From Massilia sp. METH4 (GTDB taxonomy: Bacteria; Pseudomonadota; Gammaproteobacteria; Burkholderiales; Burkholderiaceae_D), in the NCBI RefSeq assembly GCF_037094685.1, contig NZ_CP146614.1, forward strand, positions 3,472,001 through 3,536,000: DNA of 64,000 bases, given 5' to 3'. Every line of letters starts with the position of its first letter. Within the stretch, counting starts at the first letter, position 1. The notes below the pieces were generated by a model. The model was given only the letters and a program-made list of their open reading frames with translations, did not search any database and was not told the DNA's origin. This document shows positions 18,514-26,993 of the stretch, in pieces. The position numbers were made by a program, and so were the translations under genes.

Positions 18514-19710
18514 ATGCATACAAAATTTCGCTTGCTGCCATTGGCATGTGCCGCGCTGATGTACAGCAATGGCGCCGTTGCTCAGATCAGCCAGACCATT
18601 CATCCGTTCGTCTCCGTCGGCTATACGTACGACGATAACCTCCTGCGTCTGCCGGATCAGGCCGTCGGCGTCGAGCAGCGTTCCGACCGCATGACGCAGG
18701 CGCTGGCGGGGGTGCAGATCGACCGCCCTGTCGGGCGGCAGAACTTCACCGCCACCGCCAAGGTCACCCGCGTGACGTTCGACCATTACGACCAGCTCGA
18801 CTACAACGGCAAGGACTTCAAGGCCGAGTGGGCCTGGCGAGTCGGTAACTATTTCGATGGGACACTGGGGGCGACCTATGAGCAGACGCTGACGCCCTTC
18901 ACCGATTACCACTCCGACGAGCGGAACCTGCGCACGCAGCGGCGCGAATACGTGTCGGGCGGGTGGCGGTTCCATCCGCGCTGGCGCGTGCGCACCGGGG
19001 CCGAGCGTTCCCGCTACACCTATGAGCTGTCCGTCCAGCGCGGCAACAACCGCGAGACCACGCTTGCCGAGCTCGGGGTCGATTACCTGGCGCCCAGCGG
19101 GGACCGGATCGGCCTCGTGGCCCGCCAGTTCGAGGGGAGCTACCGCAATGCCCGCAACGTCAACGGCGTTCTGTTGCAGGACGACTACAAGCAAGACGAA
19201 CTGAAGGCAAATATCTTGTGGACGCCTACCGGGGTCACGCAAGTGCAGGTGCTGGCCGGCTACGCACGCCGCCGCCACGATGCATTCACCGCGCGCGACA
19301 GCAGCGGGGCGAATGGCCGGATCACGGTCGCCTGGGCGCCGACCGGCAAGCTCAAGTTCACCGGTGCCGCGTGGCGCGAGTTTGCCGCGGTGGAGAGCTC
19401 GGTGGTGAATAACAGCCTCAACAGCGGGGGCAGCCTGGCGGCGACATGGAGTATCTCGGCCAAGGTGCAGGCGAACGCATCGGTGCGGCGCGAGACGCGC
19501 GAATTCGAGCGTCTCGCGGGCTCGACGCTGGCCAGCGATGATTTGAGCGACCGGATCCGTGGTGCCACGGTCGGCCTGACGTATGCCCCGATCCGTTCTG
19601 TCCAGTTGAGCTTGTCGGGCTTTGCCGATCGCCGCTCAGGGAATCCGATCATCGGCACTTCCGATTACAAAGCCAAGGGGGTCGCGGCCAACGTGACCCT
19701 GCAGTTCTGA
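18514..19710 (+). CDS. epsL: EpsL, exosortase-B-associated EPS outer-membrane protein
   Basis: 398 residues: a signal peptide (to about residue 23, AVA-QIS), then repeated amphipathic beta strands ending in an aromatic C-terminal residue (NVTLQF), typical of an outer-membrane barrel. Alternating patterns such as PFVSVGYTYDDNLLRLP and YKAKGVAANVTLQF fit the EpsL family found beside XrtB in beta-proteobacterial EPS operons. It probably forms the outer-membrane path for the polymer or a cap on it, analogous in place to AlgE/BcsC-type barrels (inference). Only 16 nt separate it from the sugar transferase gene. Confidence 0.87.
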   Translation: MHTKFRLLPLACAALMYSNGAVAQISQTIHPFVSVGYTYDDNLLRLPDQAVGVEQRSDRMTQALAGVQIDRPVGRQNFTATAKVTRVTFDHYDQLDYNGKDFKAEWAWRVGNYFDGTLGATYEQTLTPFTDYHSDERNLRTQRREYVSGGWRFHPRWRVRTGAERSRYTYELSVQRGNNRETTLAELGVDYLAPSGDRIGLVARQFEGSYRNARNVNGVLLQDDYKQDELKANILWTPTGVTQVQVLAGYARRRHDAFTARDSSGANGRITVAWAPTGKLKFTGAAWREFAAVESSVVNNSLNSGGSLAATWSISAKVQANASVRRETREFERLAGSTLASDDLSDRIRGATVGLTYAPIRSVQLSLSGFADRRSGNPIIGTSDYKAKGVAANVTLQF

Positions 19711-19726
19711 CATACCGGTAGCAGCA

Positions 19727-21109
19727 ATGACCATCAATGACATTCCTCTGATTGCCTTCTTCCAGCGCGTACTGGATCCCCTGATTATCATGGGCACCCT
19801 GTACGGTGCGTCCATGCTGTTCGGCGAGCCTTTCACCGGGTATTCGCTGGTACTGATGATACTGGCCTTCTTCATCTCCTCGGCGGTATACCAATATGTC
19901 GATCCGTACCGCACCTGGCGCAGCGGCAGGATGCTTGCCTTCGTGCGCGATACGGTGGTTGGCTGGGTCGCGACGGCGCTGATCCTGCTCGCGCTGGGCT
20001 CGGTCAGCGGCCTGTCGTATCACTACGACGAGAAAGTGGTGCTGACCTGGTTCATCGCCACGCCTGTCCTCATCCTGATCAGCCACCTCGCCGCGCGCAA
20101 GTTCGGCCTCGATCCGGGCCGCCCGAACGACATTCGCTCGGTGCTGATCGTCGGCGCCAACGACGTGGGCATCAAGTTCGCCCGCACCATCGAACGCTAC
20201 CCGAACCTGTTCATGCAGGTGCGCGGCTTCTTCGACGACCGGGCAGCGGAGCGGCGCCCGGAGGAGCTGCAGCATCCGATCCTCGGCAAGATGTGCGACG
20301 TTGCCGCATTCGTGCGGGAGAACAACATCAAGATGATCTTCGTCAGCCAGCCGATTTCAGCCCAGCCGCGCATCCGCCGCCTGCTCGACGAATTGCAGGA
20401 CACGACCGCATCGGTCTACTTCCTGCCGGACATCTACGTATTCGACCTGATGCAGGCCCGCTTCGACAATGTCGGCGGCATGCCCGTCATCGCCGTTTGC
20501 GAGTCGCCGTTCACGGGCTTCAACAGCTTGATCAAGCGGATCAGCGATATCGTGATTGCGACCATCATCCAGATCATGCTGTTGCCGGTGATGCTCGTCA
20601 TCGCCCTGGCCGTGAAGCTTACCTCGCCGGGACCGGTCATCTTCCGGCAGCGCCGCTACGGCCTCTATGGCGAAGAAATCATCGTGTACAAGTTCCGCTC
20701 GATGACCGTGGTGGAGGATGGTGCCGCGGTGGTCCAGGCACGCAAGAACGACCAGCGCCTGACCAAGGTCGGAGCGTTCCTGCGCAAGACTTCGCTCGAC
20801 GAATTGCCGCAGTTCTTCAATGTCATCCAGGGCAGGATGAGCATCGTCGGTCCGCGGCCGCACGCGGTTGCCCACAACGAGCAATACCGCAAGCTGATCA
20901 AGGGGTACATGCTGCGCCACAAGGCAAAGCCGGGCATTACCGGATGGGCGCAGGTCAATGGCTTCCGTGGCGAAACCGAAACCCTGGACAAGATGGAAGC
21001 GCGCATCCGCTATGACCTGGACTACCTGCGCAACTGGTCGTTCTGGCTGGACCTCTGGATCATTGTCAAGACGGTCAAGGTAGTGTTTGCGCGACAGAAC
21101 GCCTATTAA
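19727..21109 (+). CDS. Undecaprenyl-phosphate glucose phosphotransferase (initiating phosphoglycosyltransferase)
   Basis: 460 residues. The N-terminal half has four or five transmembrane helices and a CoA-binding-like domain (SVLIVGANDVGIKFARTI). The C-terminal half is the bacterial sugar transferase domain: SDIVIATIIQIMLLPVML re-entrant helix, KLTSPGPVIFRQRRYG, YKFRSM, TKVGAFLRKTSLDELPQFFNV (with the catalytic Asp-Glu pair) and MSIVGPRPHAV. It resembles WcaJ/PssY-type enzymes, which load the first sugar phosphate, usually glucose or galactose, on undecaprenyl phosphate in the cytoplasmic membrane. This would start the EPS repeat unit. Confidence 0.92.
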   Translation: MTINDIPLIAFFQRVLDPLIIMGTLYGASMLFGEPFTGYSLVLMILAFFISSAVYQYVDPYRTWRSGRMLAFVRDTVVGWVATALILLALGSVSGLSYHYDEKVVLTWFIATPVLILISHLAARKFGLDPGRPNDIRSVLIVGANDVGIKFARTIERYPNLFMQVRGFFDDRAAERRPEELQHPILGKMCDVAAFVRENNIKMIFVSQPISAQPRIRRLLDELQDTTASVYFLPDIYVFDLMQARFDNVGGMPVIAVCESPFTGFNSLIKRISDIVIATIIQIMLLPVMLVIALAVKLTSPGPVIFRQRRYGLYGEEIIVYKFRSMTVVEDGAAVVQARKNDQRLTKVGAFLRKTSLDELPQFFNVIQGRMSIVGPRPHAVAHNEQYRKLIKGYMLRHKAKPGITGWAQVNGFRGETETLDKMEARIRYDLDYLRNWSFWLDLWIIVKTVKVVFARQNAY

Positions 21110-21295
21110 AGTCCTTGTTGCTAAGCCAGGTCTAAGAGTTGCGCATGCAAACATTGTAAAATTACTATTAAGAACGTTTGCCTCGGCGGCCGCACGCGGG
21201 ATGGAAGTTTGTTGCCATAGAGGTTCTAATGTGATAACTTTTGCAAATATCTGTAGCGTGGACAAGCCTGCCCGCGACACTTCTAACACGTACTC

Positions 21296-21308
21296 AGGAG
21301 TAAAATTG
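21296..21308 (+). promoter_or_regulatory. Ribosome site fixing the TTG start of epsD
   Basis: AGGAG (21296-21300), five bases and TTG (21306). No ATG lies near, and the encoded protein from this TTG begins with a normal lipoprotein signal, so the site decides the start. Confidence 0.7.
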
Positions 21309-22244
21309 AAACCTTTCGACTTTGATCGCCCGTGGGCCACTCTGCGGTCTCGCTCGTTCCGGCTGCTGCCCGTCGCTGGCATCGTGATCGCTGCCGTTTC
21401 GTTGAGCGCCTGCGGCGACAAGACTGCCGAAAAGAAGCCGGGCCAGGCCCTGGCCAGCGTGAATGGTGAAGAGATCACCGTGCTGCAACTGAACGATGAG
21501 CTCAGCCGTGTGAATCCGCAGGTCGCCCAGCAGGAAGCAAGCCGGAAACGCCTGCTCGAAGCGCTGATCGACCGCCAGCTGCTGGTGACCGAGGCAACCA
21601 AGGAAAAGCTGGACCGCGATCCGAAGGTCGTGCAGTCGATCGAGCGCGCCAAGGCGACGCTGCTCGCCCAGGCTTACCTGCAACGCCGTATCGGCCAGCC
21701 GGCCAAGCCCGAACGTACCGAAGTCGAAGCGTACTACAACCAGAACCCGCAGTTCTTTGCGCAGCGCAAGCAGTTCGACCTGCGCCAGTTGGTCGTGCCG
21801 ACGTCGGCGGTCACCGACGAGGTGAAGAAGGTCATCGACAGCTCGAAATCGCTGGAAGAAGTGGCCGCCTGGCTCGCTTCCAAGCAGGTGAAGTTTGCTC
21901 GGGCCCAACTCGTGCGCAGCACCACCGATCTTCCGCCGCAGCTTTCCTCGAAGCTGCTGACCATGACGCCAGGCCAGATGTTCATCATCCGCGAGGGTGA
22001 CCGCAGCCTCTTGATGACGATCGCCGAAGTCAAGGATGCACCGCTGACGCTCGAAGTCGCGGCGCCCCAGATCGAACAGTTCCTGGCCAACAAGAAGAGC
22101 AAGGAAGCGGCCGATGCCGAAATCAAGCGCCTGCGCTCGTCGGCAAAGATCGAGTACCTGAACGGTGAAACCCCGGCAACGGGCAAGCCGGCAGGCGAGG
22201 GTGGCGAGGGCGCGCACGACCGTGGCGTCGCCGGATTGAAATAA
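21306..22244 (+). CDS. epsD: EpsD-family peptidyl-prolyl isomerase-like lipoprotein
   Basis: 312 residues from a TTG start. The signal peptide ends in a lipobox (LSAC, Cys near residue 33), so it should be a periplasmic lipoprotein. A SurA-like N-terminal region (ASVNGEEITVLQLNDELSR) is followed by helices and a degenerate PpiC-type rotamase region (KQFDLRQLVV to LLMTIAEVKD). EpsD proteins occur in EPS operons with EpsE-G and XrtB and are thought to fold or assemble export components. The 196-nt gap before it, rich in A/T, might hold a secondary promoter, but I found no convincing one. The acidic C-terminal tail is poorly conserved. Confidence 0.86.
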   Translation: MKPFDFDRPWATLRSRSFRLLPVAGIVIAAVSLSACGDKTAEKKPGQALASVNGEEITVLQLNDELSRVNPQVAQQEASRKRLLEALIDRQLLVTEATKEKLDRDPKVVQSIERAKATLLAQAYLQRRIGQPAKPERTEVEAYYNQNPQFFAQRKQFDLRQLVVPTSAVTDEVKKVIDSSKSLEEVAAWLASKQVKFARAQLVRSTTDLPPQLSSKLLTMTPGQMFIIREGDRSLLMTIAEVKDAPLTLEVAAPQIEQFLANKKSKEAADAEIKRLRSSAKIEYLNGETPATGKPAGEGGEGAHDRGVAGLK

Positions 22245-22269
22245 CCAACGTTAACTGACGAGAAAATCT

Positions 22270-23061
22270 ATGAAACGCTTACTCCTATCGATCTATCTCG
22301 CCTGCCTGTCGCTGTTCGTACTGCCATTCGCATCGGCTGCCGAGCTGACGCTCGGCCCGGGCGACATCGTCAAGATCTCCGTCTACAACAATCCGGATCT
22401 TGGCCTGGAAACCCGCATCGGCGATTCGGGCAACATCACCTTCCCGCTGATCGGGCAGGTACAGGTCGGCGGTCTCACCGTTCCCTCGGCGGAGCGCAAG
22501 ATCTCCGAGGCGCTGGACAAGGGCGGCTTCATCAAGCGTGCCCAGGTCAACATCATCGTCACGTCCATCCTCAGCCAGCAGGTATCCGTCCTGGGCCAGG
22601 TCAACCGTCCCGGCCGCTATCCGCTGGATGCGCGCCGCAGCCTGCTCGACGTCCTGGCCCTGGCCGGCGGCTTCGGTCCGGAAGCCGGCGATACGCTGAA
22701 CCTCATCCGTAACCGCGACGGCCAGGTCAGCAAGCAGGTCATCGATGTCGTGGAAATGGTCCGCAAGGGCGACCTGAACAAGGATGTCGAGCTGGCCGCC
22801 AACGACGTCATCTATGTCGAACGTTCGCCGCGCTTCTACGTCTACGGTGAAGTGCAGCGTCCCGGCAGCTTCCGCCTTGAACGCTCGATGACCGTGCTCC
22901 AAGCCCTCGCCGTGGGTGGCGGGCTCACGCCGCGCGGCACCGAACGGGGTATGATCATCAAGCGTCGTGACGCAAACGGCAATCTGCAGATGATCGAAGC
23001 CAAGAAGGATGAGCTGCTGCAGAACGACGACATCCTGTACATCAAGGAGAGCTGGTTCTGA
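22270..23061 (+). CDS. epsE: EpsE polysaccharide export protein (Wza/OPX family)
   Basis: 263 residues. Signal peptide to about residue 23 (SAA-E), then the polysaccharide export domain LTLGPGDIVKISVYNNPDL and two SLBB domains (VSVLGQVNRPGRYPLDARRS; FYVYGEVQRPGSFRLERSM). There is no lipobox and no obvious C-terminal amphipathic helix like that of Wza, so it would need a partner such as EpsL to cross the outer membrane. It would form the periplasmic part of the export channel with EpsF. It is 25 nt after epsD and 35 nt before epsF. Confidence 0.92.
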   Translation: MKRLLLSIYLACLSLFVLPFASAAELTLGPGDIVKISVYNNPDLGLETRIGDSGNITFPLIGQVQVGGLTVPSAERKISEALDKGGFIKRAQVNIIVTSILSQQVSVLGQVNRPGRYPLDARRSLLDVLALAGGFGPEAGDTLNLIRNRDGQVSKQVIDVVEMVRKGDLNKDVELAANDVIYVERSPRFYVYGEVQRPGSFRLERSMTVLQALAVGGGLTPRGTERGMIIKRRDANGNLQMIEAKKDELLQNDDILYIKESWF

Positions 23062-23096
23062 CCGCTGTCTTCAATATCGAAATGAAAGCCTGAAAC

Positions 23097-24500
23097 ATGA
23101 ATCTCCATCTTTTATTGCAGATACTGAAGGCGCGCCGGCGCGTCCTGATCGGCACCTTCCTGCTGACGGTCGTCTCGACGCTGATCGTCAGCTCTCTTCT
23201 GCCCAAGACCTACACCGCGACCAGTTCGGTGGTCATGAATTACAAGGGCGTCGATCCGCTGACGGGCCTGGCCCTGCCAGGGCAGTTGATGCCGGGCTAT
23301 ATGGCCACGCAACTCGACATCATCAGCAGCAAGAATGTCGCCCTGCGCGTGGTGGATCGCCTGCGCCTCGCCGAAAGCCCCGCCGTCAATGCGCAGTTCA
23401 TGGCCGCGACCGAAGGGCGCGGCAATGTGCGCGACTGGCTGGCCGGCTTGCTGATGAAGAAGCTGGAAGTGAAGCCGTCGCGCGAGAGCAGCGTCGTGAA
23501 CATCAGCTTCAACGGTTCCGACCCGCAATTCGCGGCAGCGGTGGCGAATGCCTATGCTGAGGAATACCAGAACGTCACGATCCAGTTGAAGGTCGACCCG
23601 ATGAAACGCGCCAGCAGTTTCTTCGATTCGCAAATGAAGACGCTGCGTGACAATGTCGAGGCCGCGCAGAGCCGCCTGTCGAAATACCAGCAGGAGCACA
23701 ATATCGTCAGCGTCGACAACCGTCTGGATGTCGAAACGAACCGCCTGAACGACCTGTCCGCACAGCTGGTGGCCGCGCAGGCCCAGTTGATGGAAGCGCA
23801 GTCCCGTCAGCGCATGGCGAGCTCGGGTGGCGCAGCCGCTCCGGACGTCGCTTCCAATCCGCTGATCCAGAACCTCAAGCTGAACTTGAACGCAGCCGAA
23901 GGCAGGCTGGCCGAAGCGGAGCAGCGCCTGGGCCGCAACCACCCGCAGTTCCAGAGCCTGCGTGCCGAGGTGGACAAGCTGCAGCGTGAACTGAACCGCC
24001 AGACGGCGCTGACGTCGCAAAGCGTCGGCAACAACGCCAGCGTGCTGCAGCAGCGTGAAGCCTCGCTGCGCGAAGCACTGGCCGAACAGCGCGCCAAGGT
24101 GCTGGAAATGAACCGCACGCGCGATGAACTGAACGTTCTCGCCAAGGATGTCGAGACGGCCCAGCGTGCCTTCGATACGGCAGCCCAGCGCTTCTCGCAG
24201 ACGCGCATCGAATCGCACGCCGAACAATCGGATGTGATGGTGCTGAACCCGGCGACGGCACCGACCGAGCCGTCGAGCCCGCGCATCCTGCTCAATACGC
24301 TGCTGGCTGTGCTGCTGGGCACCATGCTGGGTATCGGCTTCGCCATCCTGCTGGAGTTGCTCGATCGCCGCGTGCGCATGAACAGCGACATGGAAAGCCT
24401 TGGCATTCCGCTGCTGGGCACCGTCGACTGGCGCCCCGTCAAGCGCAGCCGCATGGGCGTGCTGGCCAAACTGGCGCCGCGCCGCCTCAGCCTGAATTAA
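23097..24500 (+). CDS. epsF: EpsF chain-length determinant (Wzz-type polysaccharide co-polymerase)
   Basis: 467 residues with the polysaccharide co-polymerase plan: an N-terminal transmembrane helix (RVLIGTFLLTVVSTLIVSSL), a long periplasmic coiled-coil region (about 170-400, Gln/Glu/Arg-rich) and a C-terminal helix (ILLNTLLAVLLGTMLGIGFA), preceded by the Pro-rich ATAPTEPSSP motif. It should set chain length and bridge polymerase and export channel. The cytoplasmic kinase-like partner is the separate gene epsG, immediately downstream. Confidence 0.92.
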   Translation: MNLHLLLQILKARRRVLIGTFLLTVVSTLIVSSLLPKTYTATSSVVMNYKGVDPLTGLALPGQLMPGYMATQLDIISSKNVALRVVDRLRLAESPAVNAQFMAATEGRGNVRDWLAGLLMKKLEVKPSRESSVVNISFNGSDPQFAAAVANAYAEEYQNVTIQLKVDPMKRASSFFDSQMKTLRDNVEAAQSRLSKYQQEHNIVSVDNRLDVETNRLNDLSAQLVAAQAQLMEAQSRQRMASSGGAAAPDVASNPLIQNLKLNLNAAEGRLAEAEQRLGRNHPQFQSLRAEVDKLQRELNRQTALTSQSVGNNASVLQQREASLREALAEQRAKVLEMNRTRDELNVLAKDVETAQRAFDTAAQRFSQTRIESHAEQSDVMVLNPATAPTEPSSPRILLNTLLAVLLGTMLGIGFAILLELLDRRVRMNSDMESLGIPLLGTVDWRPVKRSRMGVLAKLAPRRLSLN

Positions 24501-24512
24501 GAGATGACTATC

Positions 24513-25385
24513 ATGACTTTGCCTATCCACTCTATCCCGCCGGCGGCGAAAGTAACGGCGGCCTCCAGCATCGGCCATGTCTTGTTGGACATGGGGAAGA
24601 TCACCCCCGAGAATGCCGAAGCCGTGCTGCGTCTGCAAAAGGAGAAAGGCGTCCGGTTCGGTGAAGCCGCCGTGCAGCTTGGCTTCATCACGGAAGAAGA
24701 CATCCAGAAGGTACTCGCGCGCCAATTCGACTACCCGTACCTCCATTCGGCGGACAAGCGCTTTTCGTCCAAGCTCGTGGCCGCCTATGAGCCGTTCTCG
24801 CCGCAAGTCGAAGCGCTGCGCTCCGTGCGCAGCCAGCTGATGCTGCGCTGGTTTGCCCAGGCCCGGAAGTCGCTCACCGTCCTGTCGCTCGAGCCGGGCG
24901 ACGATGGCGCCAACCTGGCCTCGAACCTGGCAGTCGTGTTCTCCCAGCTGGGCGAGCGTACGCTGCTGGTGGACGCGAACATGCGCAATCCGCGCCAGCA
25001 GAATATCCTCAGCCTCGCCCAGCGCAACGGCCTGTCGGATGTGCTGGCCGGGCGTGCGGAACTGGACGTGATCGTGCCGGTCGACGCCTTCGTGTCGCTG
25101 TCGCTGCTGCCCGCCGGCACGGTGCCGCCGAACCCGCAGGAGCTGCTGGGGCGCGATGCCTTCCATCGCAATCGCGAGGCGCTCGAGCGGATGTTCGATG
25201 TCGTGCTGTACGACGCGCCGCCGCTGGCCGAGAGCACGGACGGCCTGACGCTGGCCGCCCGCACCGGCGGCGTGTTGCTTGTCCTGCGCAGGAATACCAC
25301 GCGCTATGAAGACGTGGCCCTTGTCGCCGACCGCATTGGACAGATGGGCGCGGCGCTGGTCGGCACTGTGATGGTGGACAACTAA
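24513..25385 (+). CDS. epsG: EpsG, BY-kinase-like chain-length protein with a degenerate Walker A
   Basis: About 290 residues. An N-terminal MshEN/GspE-N-like segment (HVLLDMGKITPENAEAVL to QFDYPYL) precedes a CpsD/CapB-type P-loop ATPase fold (ALRSVRSQLMLRWF, NLAVVFSQLGERTLLVD, FDVVLYDAPP). EpsG proteins normally carry a Walker A such as GEGRS/GEGKS; here the segment reads EPGDDGANLASNLA, without Lys/Arg and Ser/Thr. Walker A' reads LLVDANMR where the family has DADMR. No C-terminal tyrosine cluster is visible. ATP binding and autophosphorylation are therefore doubtful, and it may act only as a scaffold for EpsF. The ATG at 24513 has GAG nine bases upstream; 24504 is an alternative. Its stop overlaps xrtB by one base. 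Confidence 0.88.
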   Translation: MTLPIHSIPPAAKVTAASSIGHVLLDMGKITPENAEAVLRLQKEKGVRFGEAAVQLGFITEEDIQKVLARQFDYPYLHSADKRFSSKLVAAYEPFSPQVEALRSVRSQLMLRWFAQARKSLTVLSLEPGDDGANLASNLAVVFSQLGERTLLVDANMRNPRQQNILSLAQRNGLSDVLAGRAELDVIVPVDAFVSLSLLPAGTVPPNPQELLGRDAFHRNREALERMFDVVLYDAPPLAESTDGLTLAARTGGVLLVLRRNTTRYEDVALVADRIGQMGAALVGTVMVDN

Positions 25386-26302
25386 TGGCTGCCCCGCTGG
25401 TGCCCTGGACGGTTTCGCCCGCGCAGACGTTCCGCGCGGCGTTGCCTTCGTGGTGGCCGATCCTGCTCGGCATGGCGCTTCTTTTCGTGCCGACCCTGTA
25501 TACCCTGCTCACGGGTATCTGGTCGACGGAGGAACAGGCGCACGGCCCGATCATCCTCGTGCTGTCGATCTGGTTGAGCTTCCGCCTCTGGCCGTCCGTG
25601 CAAGCCTTGCCGGCTTACACCGGCAAGTCGGTCCTGGGCTGGGTGCTGACCGTGGCGGCGCTGCTGCTGTACATCCTGGGCCGCTCGCAGGCGATCACGG
25701 CATTCGAGATCCTGGGATGCATCATGCTCCTGATGGGAGTGCTGCTGATCAAGCGTGGCCCGGCCGCGCTGCGCACGCTGTGGTTCCCGTTCTTCTTCAT
25801 GATGTTCATGATCCCGCTACCGGGACCGGTGGTCAGCATGCTGACCATGCCGATGAAGATGGCGGTGTCCCATGTCACCGAACATATCCTGTATGCGGCG
25901 GGCCTGCCGATCGCCCGTAGTGGCGTGATCCTGCAGGTGGGCCAGTATCAGTTGCTGGTGGCCGATGCCTGCGCGGGCCTGCAGACGCTGCTGACCCTGG
26001 AATCGCTTGGATTGTTCTACCTGAACCTGGTGCGCCATCCTTCCGCTTTCCGTAACCTCGCGCTAGCAATTCTTATCATCCCGATCTCGTTCACGGCGAA
26101 TGTGATCCGCGTAACCGTGCTGTGCCTGATCACGTATTTCATGGGCGACGCGGCGGGGCAGGGTTTCCTGCACGGCTTTGCCGGCATGGTTCTGTTCATC
26201 ACGGCTCTCGTGCTGACCATCGCCGCCGACTCGGCGCTGCAATGGTATGTGCGCAGGAAAGAACGGCAAACGCCTGCTGCCGAAGTAAGGAAAATCGCAT
26301 GA
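25385..26302 (+). CDS. xrtB: Exosortase B
   Basis: 305 residues, about eight transmembrane helices. The exosortase catalytic triad is present: C196 in VADACAGLQTL, R242 in FTANVIRV and H263 in FLHGFAGM. Exosortases recognise the C-terminal PEP motif, hydrophobic helix and basic tail of exported proteins, and cleave and probably transfer them. Subtype B is the one linked to EpsL/D/E/F/G EPS operons in beta-proteobacteria. It starts at ATG 25385 inside the epsG stop (TAATG) and overlaps epsI by ATGA. Four PEP-CTERM proteins in this window are candidate substrates. Confidence 0.94.
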   Translation: MAAPLVPWTVSPAQTFRAALPSWWPILLGMALLFVPTLYTLLTGIWSTEEQAHGPIILVLSIWLSFRLWPSVQALPAYTGKSVLGWVLTVAALLLYILGRSQAITAFEILGCIMLLMGVLLIKRGPAALRTLWFPFFFMMFMIPLPGPVVSMLTMPMKMAVSHVTEHILYAAGLPIARSGVILQVGQYQLLVADACAGLQTLLTLESLGLFYLNLVRHPSAFRNLALAILIIPISFTANVIRVTVLCLITYFMGDAAGQGFLHGFAGMVLFITALVLTIAADSALQWYVRRKERQTPAAEVRKIA

Positions 26303-26979
26303 CTCGCACTTTAATGACCAGTCTTGTACTCGGCGCCCTGATGCTTTCCGCTGCCGCGACCACGCGCGTCGTGACGCCGACGGCGAAAATGGCCGACAAT
26401 ACGGTGAAATTCAATCTCGAGCAGATGATCCCGTCCCAGTTCGGGCAGTGGCAGGTCGATACGACGATCGTGCCGCTGAAGCTCGATCCGGAAACCGAGG
26501 CGAAGCTCAACAAGCTGTACAACCAGACCGTTACCCGCACCTATGTCAACCAGAACGGCGACCGCGTCATGCTGTCGATCGCTTATGGCGGTGACCAGAG
26601 CGAGGGACTGGGCGTGCACAAGCCCGAGGTCTGCTATGTCGCGCAAGGGTTCGACATGCGCACCAACAAGCCTGGCCAGTTGAACACGCAATACGGCAAC
26701 CTGCCCGTGCGCCGCCTGATGGCGGTGGCGGGCGAGCGCCACGAGCCGATCACCTACTGGCTCACGATCGGCAACAAGATTGCCCTTTCCGGGCTGGACT
26801 CGCGCCTGACGATGCTGCGTTACGGGCTCGGCGGTGTTATTCCGGACGGCATGCTGGTCAGGGTGTCGGCAATCGATCGCGATGCCGAGCATTCCTATCG
26901 AGTCCAGGATAGATTCGTGCAGGACATGCTGACTGCGGTGAGTCCCGAGGCAAGGAACCGTCTCATCGGTGTGTTCTGA
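26299..26979 (+). CDS. epsI: EpsI family protein
   Basis: 226 residues with an N-terminal hydrophobic anchor or signal (LMTSLVLGALMLSAAATT) and the EpsI domain, marked by GVHKPEVCYVAQGF and the later TYWLTIGNKIALSGLDSRL. EpsI is fused to or encoded beside many exosortases and is thought to cooperate with them in the periplasm; its biochemistry is not established. The conserved Cys in the CY motif is present. It overlaps xrtB by four bases (ATGA), indicating coupled synthesis. Confidence 0.9.
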   Translation: MTRTLMTSLVLGALMLSAAATTRVVTPTAKMADNTVKFNLEQMIPSQFGQWQVDTTIVPLKLDPETEAKLNKLYNQTVTRTYVNQNGDRVMLSIAYGGDQSEGLGVHKPEVCYVAQGFDMRTNKPGQLNTQYGNLPVRRLMAVAGERHEPITYWLTIGNKIALSGLDSRLTMLRYGLGGVIPDGMLVRVSAIDRDAEHSYRVQDRFVQDMLTAVSPEARNRLIGVF

Positions 26980-26993
26980 AGGGCGGTTCGGTA

